A stretch of DNA of 64,000 bases, from the NCBI GenBank assembly GCA_024195585.1, contig SWBL01000024.1, forward strand, positions 186,001 to 250,000, given 5' to 3'. A program made the position numbers and the translations under genes. Positions 35,821-46,529 of this stretch are shown here, piece by piece. The stretch comes from Aureobasidium sp. EXF-3400 (Eukaryota > Ascomycota > Dothideomycetes > Dothideales > Saccotheciaceae). Within the stretch, counting starts at the first letter, position 1; each line of letters starts with the position of its first letter. A model generated the notes under the pieces. It searched no databases. It had not been told where the DNA came from and saw only the letters and a program-made list of their open reading frames with translations.

Positions 35821-36335
35821 CTTGTTGTCGGTGAAGGCATTGCTGCTTGTAAGGCTTTGTATGCCTTGAAGGCTTTTACGGGGCGATCATCGTTCACTCG
35901 GCGAACAGGGATAAGACATAACAGGCGCTGTGATCACGGGTTGCAAGGATCACGGTTGCGAAGACAGCTTGGTTGATGTCGCCGCTGTTGAGCAAGCACG
36001 AACTATTGGGGGCATCGGTACGGTTTTGGCATGTGTCCCAGACGTTGCGCCATCCAGCGCGCTATATCTGGAAGCACGCGAGATCTCGGACGTTCTCCTG
36101 CACAGCTCAAAGGGGGCAGCCCTGGAGATGTACTATCATCCAAGGCCTTTGCAATGCTGGCCGCGAAGCATTTTGGGAGGTCATACTAGACACTAGGTTA
36201 TGACCCTACTGAAGCAATGATCTTGGAATATTCTGCGGTAGACGATGAGTGGACATGATGAACACCAGCTGACCTAGGGGTCAAGGAGGTGAAGGCCATG
36301 ATCGCAAAAGAGCTGGAAAGACGTTCACGTAGCAC
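35821..36335 (+). pseudogene. Decayed relic of a shikimate dehydrogenase gene
   Basis: Four pieces in shifting frames line up in the right order with a fungal shikimate dehydrogenase. At 35821-35877 LVVGEGIAACKALYALKAF resembles the Rossmann turn (G.GG.AR.ALYAL). At about 35950-36150 DHGCEDSLVDVAAVEQA, TVLACVPDVAP and SSKGAALEMYYHPRP follow. At 36208-36255 TEAMILEYSAVDDEWT resembles the lock helix that ends in WTG. After two TGA codons DLGVKEVKAMIAKELERRS (about 36271-36327) matches the C-terminal tail. Frameshifts and stops exclude a working product. It lies inside the quinate cluster between the permease and the SnoaL-like gene, so it is probably a lost paralogue of the cluster's dehydrogenases. 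Confidence 0.6.
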
Positions 36336-36858
36336 CGCTTCGCCCAAGTGGTCATGGATTCTCACCTTCACACGACCTGATCCCACTCCGCTGGGCCTGA
36401 GCTGGGTAGACGTGAAATTTGTGGTAGAAATCGAAAGTTCTGTTTATGTTCTAGGTCAACCATAAATGGTGCGGTAAAGCAATTGACTTGTTCACACATC
36501 ACTCTGCCCTTTGTGCTCAGCTTGCAAGCCCAACAATTCCAAAACGCTCTGTGAGAAGAGTCCCTACTTTAACAGAGTATCCGTCGTCATTCAGGAAAGC
36601 TGAACGTTCACACCTGAGACGATTTGTCGGACAATACCTTAGCCGCGTGGATCGCATTGAGGCGTTTCCCCACTTTGCGCTCGGATGGGGGTTAGGCCCT
36701 CGGCCTGACCAAAAGAAGTGGGCGGACCTGTAAGAAACTTGTGTACTCGATCCTTGAATCGATCTTTCGTGGCCGTATGCAATTAAAGGCGACAGAGGGC
36801 TGCTGGACTTCTCTCAGTACGATAATCAGCTATCTTCGTAAAGATCGCCCCGTCAACC
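36336..36858. other. Intergenic, no gene recognised
   Basis: 523 bp between the relic and the SnoaL-like gene; presumed promoter of the latter. Nothing specific is seen. Confidence 0.3.
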
Positions 36859-37646
36859 ATGGTCGACTTGCATTCACTTCCGGAGAACTCCCGCCCGACG
36901 ACTGCATTCCGCAACAATGGCCCTGATCACCTTGCCATGGAACGATACAAGCTTCGGGAATTAGCAGAAGGCTGGCCATGCTACAGGTAGGTTCTATCTC
37001 GAGCTCCCTTTTCATGTCTTTGCCACAGTGCACTTTACTGACTGACCATTACAACCACAGAGATTCGTGCGAATGGGAAAACCTCAAGTCAATATTCCAC
37101 CCCGAGGCATATATCTACACTTCATGGACTGGTCGCACACACTTTGAGGATTTTATCAAAGCGAGTCAAGCTGGAATGGACAAAGGAGTGTTCATTATGC
37201 ACAGAATTCATGGTTCGACAACGGACATCAACCAAGAGGCGACTCGGGCTGTGACCAAGATGAAGGCAACCATCACTCAGCGTTTCGAGTTTGAAGACGG
37301 TATCGAAGCTGATGCAGAATCAGATTGTCGCTTTGTCTTTTTCTGGTCGAAGGATTCACAGAAAGGCGACTGGGGAGCTAACTACGTTCGCCATTTCTAC
37401 GAGAAGGACAAGTTGATCCCTGTCGACCCGAACAGAATCCCCAACATTGATGTTGAAGCAGCCAAGCAGTACCCCATCGGGTATAGATACCTGGCATACT
37501 GCCAAGAGAGAACAATGGGAGTCAAGGTAATTCGAGACTTGCCTGGTCATCGCAGAGAGTCTGGATCAACTATCAATGGCGAAAAACACGATATACTCTA
37601 CAAGCAAATCAAGGCTTGGATGGATGGACAGAACGTTGAGATCTGA
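36859..37646 (+). CDS. SnoaL-like (NTF2-fold) protein in the quinate cluster
   Basis: Exons 36859-36986 and 37061-37646 (74-bp intron, GTAGGT...ACAG) give 237 aa. The start at 36859 (GTCAACCATGG) leads in frame into [17 protein letters not shown], the first helix, and [20 protein letters not shown], the usual opening of SnoaL-like/scytalone-dehydratase-like domains. The middle [15 protein letters not shown] and [12 protein letters not shown] strands fit the curved sheet; the roughly 70-residue C-terminal extension ([20 protein letters not shown]) is additional. The fold serves dehydratases, isomerases and hydroxylases. Its position between quinate genes suggests a step on a quinate or dehydroshikimate branch, but this is inference. 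No homologue is part of the classical qa/qut set. Confidence 0.75.
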
Positions 37647-38398
37647 GGTACATAATGACTGGTAGTATAATTCGAGTTCAAGACTTCACTTGGAATTCTA
37701 AGCTTGTACATTTGCTCCTGCTGTCGATTCTGCACTTGGTGACCATACACCTTATATTGTGAGTTTGATGTACGACTGATGTGGGTATCCCTAATTTAAT
37801 GACTCCAGCCAAGTTGCTTCACCTTACGAGCGCATTACTCCTTTGTCAAGAGCGGTTGTATTCGAACTTGAATGAAAACTGCAAGTGATCAGTATCCTCC
37901 GACAACATATAAGGGATCAACTCACCGGATGCTTTGCACGGCCATAACGGTGTATTGTACGCAATCACAGACTGAATCAAAGAGTTTGTTTTTGTCGTCT
38001 GCTCTTATATCTGATAAAACACAGATTCTGTGTTGCAGATAGGTCATCCACGTACACGAAATTTTGGTTGCCTTCCCAGATAGACAATAAATCTACTGGT
38101 CATCGTTGTCGTCTCTCCCATTTGTGAAGAGCATCGAGACAGGGTGCTCCTGTCAACCATATCCGATCGATCTCCATGCCAAGCGCTCGTGATCGTGGCA
38201 GAGCCGGCATTGTCTTTATCCGACCCACAAGTTGTGGAGATACGGCTTCACAATCAGTGTCCACCTGCGAGTACGTGCGAAATTCAAACAAAAACAACAT
38301 AGCAAGCTCAATCAGATATACAGCATTCTTGTTCAAATCGCAAGTCAACCGATGCCAATCTGACACCTCACTTTCCATCATCGATCACAGCTTTCAAC
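37647..38398. promoter_or_regulatory. Intergenic region upstream of 3-dehydroshikimate dehydratase
   Basis: 752 bp. It should hold the quinate-inducible promoter of the next gene. A TTATCC half-site near 38217 is the only operator-like element noticed. Confidence 0.35.
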
Positions 38399-39430
38399 AT
38401 GAAATATACGCCGGCAATAGCATCCATGAGCCTGGGACGGGCTTGGGTACATGACTTCGAGAAAAAGATGAAAGCTGCATCAGCATCTGGATTTCAAGGA
38501 ATGGAGATATTCTACGAAGATCTCGAGTACTATGCAAAATCCTTGGACCCCTCGGCTGATCAAAGTACCACGCCCTCTCCAGTTCAGCTGGTGACAGCAG
38601 CAAAGAAAGTAAAGATCATCTGCGACGAGAACGGCCTAAAGATTATCGGACTGCAGCCATTCTTATTCTACGAAGGTCTGCGGGACCGAGAACAGCATGC
38701 TCGATTGATCGAGAAGTTGCGCTCCTGGTTTGACATCGTCGACGCATTGGACACCGACATCATTCAGATTCCAGCCAACTTCCTGCCCGAAGACCAAATA
38801 ACTGGAGATATGGACACTATTGTGGCAGATATGGTGGAAATCGCTGATCTGGGCCTGAAACGTGCACGACCGATCCGTTTTGCATACGAAAATCTCTGTT
38901 GGAGCACATACATTGATACATGGGATGCAGCGTGGGAGGTTGTGCGGCGCGTAGATCGTCCGAACTTTGGTATGTGTTTGGACACATTCAATATCGCTGG
39001 TCGGGTGTGGGCGGATCCTGCTGCCTCGACAGGCATGGTTGATGGCGCCGAAGCTGCTTTGGACGCCTCCTTGAAGAAGCTTGTCGAGACTGTCGATGTC
39101 GCCAAGGTATTCTACATCCAGGTTGTGGACGCGGAACGTATTGACCCGCCACTCGATGAGAAGCATCCTTTCCACTCCGAAGGCCAGCCAAGTCGCATGT
39201 CGTGGTCTCGTAATGCACGATGCTTTATCTACGAGACCGATAGGAACGCCTACCTGCCTGTGGAAAGAGTGGCTCGAGCGATCATCGAGGGCCTCGGCTT
39301 TGAAGGCTATGTGTCCATGGAACTCTTCTCAAGAACACTAACAGATCCTGAGCCGGATGTTCCTGCGAGCCATGCTCAGCGTGGAATTCAAGCCTGGGAG
39401 AAGTTTGTCAATGCCCTAAGACTGAACTAG
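38399..39430 (+). CDS. qutC: 3-dehydroshikimate dehydratase
   Basis: A single exon of 343 aa, the normal length of QutC/QA-4. It converts 3-dehydroshikimate to protocatechuate, the last quinate-specific step before the beta-ketoadipate pathway. The fold is an AP-endonuclease-2/xylose-isomerase-like TIM barrel. Signature segments are MKYTPAIASMSLGRAWVHD, GFQGMEIFYEDLE, ENGLKIIGLQPFLFYEGL and DIIQIPANFLPED. Metal-ligand candidates are the Glu in FAYENLCWSTYIDTW, the Asp in FGMCLDTFNIAGR, the Gln in YIQVVDAERIDPPL and the Glu in YVSMELFSRTL. Its neighbours are the SnoaL-like gene and quinate dehydrogenase on the same strand. Confidence 0.95.
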   Translation: MKYTPAIASMSLGRAWVHDFEKKMKAASASGFQGMEIFYEDLEYYAKSLDPSADQSTTPSPVQLVTAAKKVKIICDENGLKIIGLQPFLFYEGLRDREQHARLIEKLRSWFDIVDALDTDIIQIPANFLPEDQITGDMDTIVADMVEIADLGLKRARPIRFAYENLCWSTYIDTWDAAWEVVRRVDRPNFGMCLDTFNIAGRVWADPAASTGMVDGAEAALDASLKKLVETVDVAKVFYIQVVDAERIDPPLDEKHPFHSEGQPSRMSWSRNARCFIYETDRNAYLPVERVARAIIEGLGFEGYVSMELFSRTLTDPEPDVPASHAQRGIQAWEKFVNALRLN

Positions 39431-39881
39431 CATAGAAAAATCAATATCGTGATCTGGTTTGACTTAATTTGTGTGGCATAGACGTTGTTGTTATAGGTCC
39501 TTAAGCAGCTGTTGTTCCTCCAGAAGCCACACTACGGGAACACATAGTTACAAACACGAGCATGTCAACACTGGAGTCTGACAGGATAATGCGCTCTCAT
39601 CGTTCTTCAGGAACAAGTGAACGTGCATGCGAGAGATTGTGCACTTTCATAACTGCATGCATGCATTATTTTCTCATGAGAACCCCGCAGGTCAGTTGGC
39701 GGGCGAGTTCGGGGTCGGTTAAGGGCTATTCCGGCGCTCTCATGACCTTGGAGAAGCACTGCACTGTTCGCGACGAACAAGCAGCGTTAGCAAGACTCAT
39801 ATCGAACTACGCTGTGGACATTCACACTCTTCCATCGGAACTCTTCAAGCAACATCTGCTATTCTCATCCAGCTGTCCAAC
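39431..39881. promoter_or_regulatory. Intergenic region upstream of quinate dehydrogenase
   Basis: 451 bp between two co-directional quinate genes; presumed promoter. It contains the candidate activator site at 39717-39732. Confidence 0.4.
39717..39732. promoter_or_regulatory. Possible QutA/QA-1F-type activator site (imperfect)
   Basis: GGTTAAGGGCTATTCC, about 150 bp upstream of the quinate dehydrogenase ATG, agrees at 12 of 16 positions with the QA-1F consensus GGRTAARYRYTTATCC as I remember it. The outer GG and CC are kept. Found by eye, so chance is possible. Confidence 0.25.
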
Positions 39882-40859
39882 ATGACTCAAGCTCAAACAC
39901 AGGATGCCGGCTCTGGTCCGAAAAAGCTGCACTTGATTGGAGTCGGCGTTGGGCACAGCATTGCACCAATCATGCACAACTACATCTGCAAGTCACTGGG
40001 AAAATCTTGGACCTTTGTTGCAACAGAAGCGCCAACAGTCGAGGCAGCGATGGAAATCATGACTGCTCCAGACTTTGCTGGCGCCGTTGTCACAATGCCT
40101 TACAAGAAGACTGTGATGTCGCATCTACATGGACTAGACCCCTTGGCTGTTAAGCTCGGGGCCTGCAACAATGTGTACATCAGGTCAGATGGCAAGCTGC
40201 AAGGCACAAACACGGATTGGAGAGGTATCAAGGGATGTCTTCTTGCGGCTAGCGACAAAGGTGTTGGTCAACCAGCAATGATTGTCGGAGCTGGAGGCGC
40301 AAGTCGCGCGGCTGTTTACGCTTTGGCAGTCGAACTCAAATGTCCGGTTATGTATGTGGTCAACCGCGACGACCAGGAGGTCGAAGATCTGATTGTCGAC
40401 ACACGTGCTCTGCTTTCCGCTCCTGATACATCTGAGCCGCTGTGCAAGATCGTCCACATTCGCAACCTTGAACAAGCCAGCTCTCTTCCGACACCGCACT
40501 ACATCGTGGGTACTGTTCCTGACAGCGCCCCAGAAACCGAGTCTGAGAAGATGACCATCAAGGTCTTTGATCATTATCTTGCATCCGCAAAAGAGCAAGG
40601 CGTGTTCCTCGACATGTGTTTCAAACCAAGGATCACTAGGAAGATCAAGCTGGCGAGGAAACATGGATGGCAGACTGTTGAGGGCACAGAGATTATTGGG
40701 CATCAGATTCAGGAGCAGTACAGGGTATGGATCAGTCCAGAGTCTGACGGCGAGGTCGTCAGTCCGCGACTTGCGGGCGAGGCATGGCATACCTTAAGGG
40801 CAGCAGCAGCAGAAAGTACAGGCATCAACTTTGAGGTTGACGATTTGCAGGTAGTATAG
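39882..40859 (+). CDS. qutB: Quinate (shikimate) dehydrogenase
   Basis: A single exon of 325 aa, the length of QutB/QA-3. It oxidises quinate to 3-dehydroquinate (and shikimate to 3-dehydroshikimate) with NAD. The substrate domain has LIGVGVGHSIAPIMHNYI, the catalytic Lys in VVTMPYKKTVM and the Asp in LQGTNTDWRGIK. The nucleotide site is AMIVGAGGASRAAVYALAV with VVNRDDQEV. The C-terminus GTEIIGHQIQEQYRVW is the lock helix. It starts 451 bp after 3-dehydroshikimate dehydratase and converges on the activator gene. Confidence 0.94.
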   Translation: MTQAQTQDAGSGPKKLHLIGVGVGHSIAPIMHNYICKSLGKSWTFVATEAPTVEAAMEIMTAPDFAGAVVTMPYKKTVMSHLHGLDPLAVKLGACNNVYIRSDGKLQGTNTDWRGIKGCLLAASDKGVGQPAMIVGAGGASRAAVYALAVELKCPVMYVVNRDDQEVEDLIVDTRALLSAPDTSEPLCKIVHIRNLEQASSLPTPHYIVGTVPDSAPETESEKMTIKVFDHYLASAKEQGVFLDMCFKPRITRKIKLARKHGWQTVEGTEIIGHQIQEQYRVWISPESDGEVVSPRLAGEAWHTLRAAAAESTGINFEVDDLQVV

Positions 40860-40882
40860 ATCATGTGTCGAAAAGGCAGTCG

Positions 40883-43095
40883 TTACGTGTTTGACCCTTC
40901 GAAATCCATGAAGAATCCGAGCGACTGCATAAAGTCCTGGCTGTTCCCCACACTACAGAAGTTAGCAGGATACCAAGACAAAGCAATACATGTTTAGCTT
41001 ACCTCTCGTTTTGTTGGAGCAACGCCAGGTAATCGAGTAATTGCGTTGGAGTGTCTGCAAGCATGCTATCTGTTCCTGATGCAGTGAAGTCATCAAGAGT
41101 CATTAGGTTCGGATCTAGTCCAGCTGCGTTCGACTCTCCGGATGCGACCATGTTCAAGATTAAAGCCTGCTCATCTGTTTGGCTTAAGCCCTCCGAGTTC
41201 AATGTCGCTGAGAGGCCACGGGGCATCTCGCAATGCATCGCAGCAAGCAGCGGATCTTGTGATGTAAGCGATGGTGGTAGTTGGTCATCGTTTTGACTCC
41301 GATCAACCAATGTTGCTCCAGTGAGATGCTCCCCTTGGTGACGAGGCTTATGACCCCAGCCCCATAGAGCTTTGTAACTCTCAATTACATGTTCGGTATC
41401 TGGAGTCGGTGTATATTGATTGATAGACATGGAAGATGACCTTGTCAGAAGAAAAGGCACGAGGACACTTATAGACGCCGGCATCGATTGCGCACCAAAG
41501 TGACACTCGATCTGAAGTAGACTTGCTGTTAAATCATGTAAGGAAGCTTGCTGGGGATTGTGGCTGAGGTGTCGAGCCTGACCGGATGTTCCTCTCGACT
41601 CAGCGATATACGACACGGCTGAGTAGAATGCTCGAAGGTGAAGTTGTGGTGGAAGGACGTTTTTTGAGGTTTGTCGAGTTGATGGTTCCATCATCGTAAG
41701 ATGACGCGGTAGATTGAATTTCCAGATTTCAATATCAGCAGCAAGGTCAAGCGCTGGTGGCTGCTTCCGCATAGCAGTATTCAGAATTCTAAATAGTTGA
41801 ACAAGGTGGTTGAACGTGCTCGATACACGACTGGGTACAGCTGGTGTGCCTGGATTGGAGGAAACAGGAGATTTTTGTGTCTCAAATCTATCGACGTAGG
41901 GTTCCCACTCGTCCGAGCTGGATTCGTCACAAGGCACTGACGCATGGAGATCGTCCACCGACATCAGTGGTCGAGTGTCTGTAGCCAAAGCCAAGAGAGC
42001 GTCCATAACGAAGCATCCAGAAAGGGCCAGAGCACATTTTCGATCTGAGGATCTCCGCACCGCGGCGGTACACAACACAAGAGCTTGAGCCATCATTGAT
42101 CTGGCCAGGACCGACTGGTTGCAGCCCACTTGAATTATGGACCAGAGGAGTAATGCTTGGGCATGAGTGGCGTAGCCATCTTGAACAGGATCTTTGTCAA
42201 GAAAACGTCGAGACTGATCCTTGAAATGGGCAGCTCTGGGAGACAAAACTCCGCTGAAATGAATTTCACCAAGCGCAAGAACTGCCCACAAAACTGCATA
42301 CTCGCCTCGTTGGCAGTCATCGATGGTAGCTTGAGAGTCACTCTCATCTTGGTAACGATACGCTATGCGGAAGAGAGTATGCTTTTCGAGAATGGGAAAC
42401 CATGAGTGTTCGACAGTGAAATAGATCTGAGTCAGAGAGTGCCAGTCTGTTGGAAGAGGTGATAAAGCCATGTGTTTGCTTGCAAACATAGCATCTGGCG
42501 GACACGTAGTATCCGATATGGCCCCAGCCGCTGTCGGTGGTGGCGATTGTGCTATCAGTGGTGGTGATAGCGGTTGTGGTGGAGTGCCTTGCAAAGGGTC
42601 GGATCGAGGTAAGGACCAGGTGCGTACAGAGGCTAGAGTCAGGTCGATTGGACTATCCATGTCCTCCGGGGCGCCGAAATGATTAGCGGCAAATGTACCG
42701 TCTAGCATCGACTCAATGGCAGCAGGGACGCCGCTGTTTCTCCAGCATTCGAGAAGGTCATCTGCGCGGTCGCTGCTTATAACATTGCTACTTGGAACAT
42801 TCGAACTCGGACTAATGATGTTGGAAAGATTTGCAAGCAGGTCGTTAATGGCAGCTTGGCTGCCTTCGACCTTCTTGAAAACTAGGCCCCAAAGGACCTC
42901 GACTGCCCGGACATAGCCAGATTGCAGGCCTCGTCTTTTGGCAACGGTCCCGTAGGTGCATTCGGAATGAGAGGATCTGCATGTAGAGCAAGTGGGACGT
43001 TCGCTATCGCATTTGTACTTCTTACGACGACAGCGGTGACATGCCTGAGTAACTCGCTGTCGCTTGCGAGGGGGTTCTTCTGCAGGCTGCGACAT
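40883..43095 (-). CDS. qutA: Zn2Cys6 transcription activator of quinate genes (QutA/QA-1F type)
   Basis: Exons 41003-43095 and 40883-40952 (50-bp intron near the 3' end, GTAAGC, branch CTAAC, TGTAG) give 720 aa. The short last exon restores a family-like tail, SQDFMQSLGFFMDFEGS. The start at 43095 leaves a basic segment then the binuclear cluster CHRCRRKKYKCDSERPTC..C..C. It is followed by the QA-1F/QutA-specific linker KRRGLQSGYVRAVEVLWGLVF. The central region is a fungal_trans domain (HSWFPILEKHTLFRIAYRYQ, YAVLWAVLALGEIHFSG, ARSMMAQALVLCTAA). It is expected to bind quinate-gene promoters and to be held inactive by the QutR repressor, which is transcribed divergently 522 bp away. Confidence 0.88.
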
Positions 43096-43617
43096 TATTG
43101 AACCGCCACAAGGAGAACGGGTGCATCGCCGTGTGCGTGTGTGCTTCGTCAGTACTGGCAGACGATTGTCGGATGTGAAAACGACAGTGTGAAGAAAGCG
43201 ATCAAAACATTGATCGTGCAATCGAGAAGAGTGACGGCGGTATGCTGTCGCGGCGTCGCGTCAACTGCGCGCACCAATCTGGAGTGGGGTAAGAAGACAA
43301 AATGCTAAAGGTTTTCAGGGTGACATGTGAAAGGCACAGCTTCCCCTGATGAGTGTCGCAGCCAAGAGAGAATAATAGTGAACTGCTGTCGCTCCCTAGG
43401 CCAGCCTCCTCTACGCGGGCATCTTGAGTGTTCCTCAAAGAGGAAGGAAGGAATGAGGGTCGAGATTCATGTGCCAAGCCGTGCCGAAGGGAAGTCCGGT
43501 TGGGTCTTCTTCCGAGCTCGTGCTGGACAGTGTTGATCGTCTATTCACACAAGACCATGTTTGGATGACTTTGCTCGCCCTGCAGTATTGTACTGATGTC
43601 GAGCCTTCTCCCACGAT
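43096..43617. promoter_or_regulatory. Divergent promoter between activator and repressor genes
   Basis: 522 bp between the QutA-like and QutR-like start codons, the same head-to-head layout as qa-1F/qa-1S in Neurospora. A GGGTAAG half-site at about 43287-43293 may allow activator autoregulation; the second half is missing. Confidence 0.45.
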
Positions 43618-46242
43618 ATGCGCACCAGCGTCGACATGACTGACGCTCAGGCTGTGTCTGCCCCTTCGAGTCCGTCTTCTGTCGCCATCAAGAGACGACG
43701 CCTTGACGCGTCCACCTACAGCTCCTTGGTCGGTCGCATTCCTGACAGGGCCCAAGACGCTGCACTTGCTCGCGAGGGAGGCAGCCGAACACCGTCTTTC
43801 TCGAACCCGCCCAGCCGGCCACCGTCAAGAACCCCTTCGCCATCCGAGGAGAATGCCTCTCTAGTCTTGGTCGGTACCAAAGGTAGCGGCCTCTCCTCAT
43901 TCGCCGTCATCGCTGCTACCGCCTTGCGCTTTCGCTTGGTCGATACTGAGAGCTGGCTTGTTGAGCATTATGGCTTGAAGAGGTCACAATATGTCAAGGA
44001 GCGAGGCTTGGATGCCTATCGCAAACTCTCGTCCAAAGCTCTAGAAAATATACTCAAACAACACACTGAGCGCTGTGTCATTGTCTGCGGTCCCGAGGCC
44101 CTCGAACCGCATTGTCAAACCCTCATTCGTACCTTCGCCCGCACTCACCCTGTCGTAATGATCAATCGTGATCTAACTATCGTTCGAGACTATCTTGGCC
44201 TTCCGGATACTGCTGAAGTTCTGCAGATTCTTGGACGAAGCCGTCAGCTGTGCCGGCGCATATCTACCCACGAGTTCTACAATCTGCCAGAAAGTGAGGC
44301 CACTGAGCCATTGTCTGTCGAGCTGTGCCGTAATCTAAGGCGTCCAAGCGTGATACACAGGCCGATTCAACTTCTCCAGAACGTCAAACAGGACTTCTTG
44401 CGATTTCTGAACCTGCTGGCTAGGACCACATTGCGTGCAGATTCTCTGCTCTGCTGTTTACCGCCGCCAGAGCGTGAATATTCTACCATGTCGGTCTTGC
44501 AAGTAGATGACATCGTTAGCGGACGACTCAATCTCGCCAACCTAGACTGTGGCACTGATGCAGTTGAACTGATCGTCCAGTGCAGTCCATCGCGGCGACC
44601 CTCGTGTGATTGGGACCAGATCAGTCGCTCCCTTCAGACGATTCGACGCCGATCCAATGCTCCGATAGTTTATCACGTAGAATGCGAGGACTCGGCATCA
44701 GCATCGGCCAACGAGCAGTATAGCGATTTGGTCTCTCATGGCCTCCGACTCGTGCCCGACTTCATAACGATCAATCTTGGCCGCACGGATCAGCAAGTCC
44801 GTGACTTGATGAGCTCAGTAGGTCGAACGAAGGTCATTGGTCACCGCTCATATCCTATGCAAAGCCCTTCACCATGGAGGAGACCAGCTTTGCACAAGGA
44901 GTTTGACCGCGCTGTCGCTCTTGGTTGTCATGTTGTTCGCTTCGTTCGCGAGGCTGTGTCGGTGTCAGAAGACAGAGACTGTCTTTTGTTCCAGGCTGCG
45001 ATCGCTTCCAGATCTAAGGTTCCTCTCATAGCATACAATACCGGAATCCAGTCGAGGTCATCGATGGTACTCGGCTCGTGTCTGACCCCTGTGCGCCGAT
45101 CAGAAATACCGGATTCGAGTCTGACCTCGTCCCTGCTCACTTTACGACAACTGGTAAAAGCAAAGTCTTCCAGCTTTATCTATCAACCGTTACACTTTCA
45201 CATTTTCGGCGCGAGCATTGACTATAGTTTGTCACCGATGATGCATAACGCTGCCTTTGAGGTTTTGGGGATGGACCATACTTATGCTATCAAACAGTCA
45301 AGCGACCTGCAAGACTTTGCTTGTCTCGTAGATGAGTCGTTCGGCGGTGCCAGTATCAGTCTTCCATACAAGTCTGAGATTCTACCACTGTTGACCTCGT
45401 TGAGTGAAGCAGCAAAGGCGATACAGGCCATCAACACAGTCCTGCCTTTGAGAGCAGTGGGGGACGAGAGGAATGTCCACTCGGTTCCACTTTGTCGGTC
45501 CTACAAGAACAGAGCTGGACCAGTTATTGGGCTGCATGGCGAGAATACGGATTGGATCGCGCTGTACACCTGCGTGTTGCGTTATCTGTCAGCTGCGAAC
45601 ACTGTTCAGTCCACCACTTCAGCTCTTGTCATCGGTGCTGGTGGTATGGGTCGCGCTTCGGTATACGCCTTGTTGCAGATGGGTGTGAGGAATATTGTCC
45701 TGTGGAATCGTACGCATAGCAAAGCTGTACAGGTGGCAGATTACTTCACCAACTGGTACACGGAGCCTCGCACAAGAAATTCCAATCAGACAGACGCATC
45801 GTCACGATGCCGCATTGAGGTGATTGAGCAGCTGGATTCACCCTGGCCACAAGGGCTTGCGCAGCCCACCGTCGTCATCTGTACCGTTCCCGCTCACCAA
45901 ATAGGTGACACGCCTCCTCTCCAGTTCACGATTCCCGAGCAGTGGTTCCAAAGCAGGACAGGTGGGGTTATCATCGAGGTTAGTGTAATTGAGCTTCTTT
46001 TACTCGTGTATGACTGACTCCCAACAAAGCTTTCGTACAAATCAGCATGGACGCCGCTGTTGCAGCAAGCACACGATCATGCGCACAAAGGTTGGATATG
46101 CGTCGAGCCTCTCGAAATCCTAATTGAACAAGGCCGTGCTCAATTTGAACTCTTCACTGGTTACCCGGCGCCGCAAAGAGCAATGAAAGATGGCATTATG
46201 GACAGATATGTGGCCATGCATGTTGCTCAGGATGGCGAATGA
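43618..46242 (+). CDS. qutR: Quinate repressor protein (QutR/QA-1S type)
   Basis: Exons 43618-45978 and 46030-46242 (51-bp intron) give 857 aa. The protein copies the last three domains of the AROM complex: shikimate-kinase-like (about 80-250), type I dehydroquinase-like (about 270-500) and shikimate-dehydrogenase-like (about 520-857). It acts as a sensor that binds and silences the QutA activator when quinate is absent. Seen here: the P-loop reads VGTKGSGLSSF, with Leu where a kinase needs Lys; the dehydroquinase part has VIGHRSYP and VRFVREA, so the usual His and Schiff-base Lys settings are lost. The dehydrogenase part keeps ISLPYKSE, GENTDWIALY and IGAGGMGRASVYALLQMG. The pattern fits a non-catalytic regulator. 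The N-terminal 70 residues are disordered and Pro/Ser-rich. Confidence 0.93.
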
Positions 46243-46529
46243 AAGTCGCCTGTCAAGGCAAGGACGGACCTGCGCGTAGCAGTCACAAACTCAAGTTATT
46301 CCCTAATCGGGCAGTTCCGCTCGTTCGGAAGAATCGAGTTTTTTGCGATTTCCGCGCTCGGATGACCCCTCACCCCGCATTCACTGTGGATCCAGCTGTG
46401 GGTCTGAAACGGATGTTGGTCCTTCTAGTCATCCTCCGCTGATCGTAACCTGTATTTCCATCTTACACTCCCATTGATGTGTCTGTCTGAGATCTTGACG
46501 TACGCAACATCAGATTATAGACTAGAGTC

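Noticed and set aside
42735..42910. Possible separate gene antisense to the QutA-like activator
   Set aside because: Short shadow frames of the activator coding exon with no independent support.
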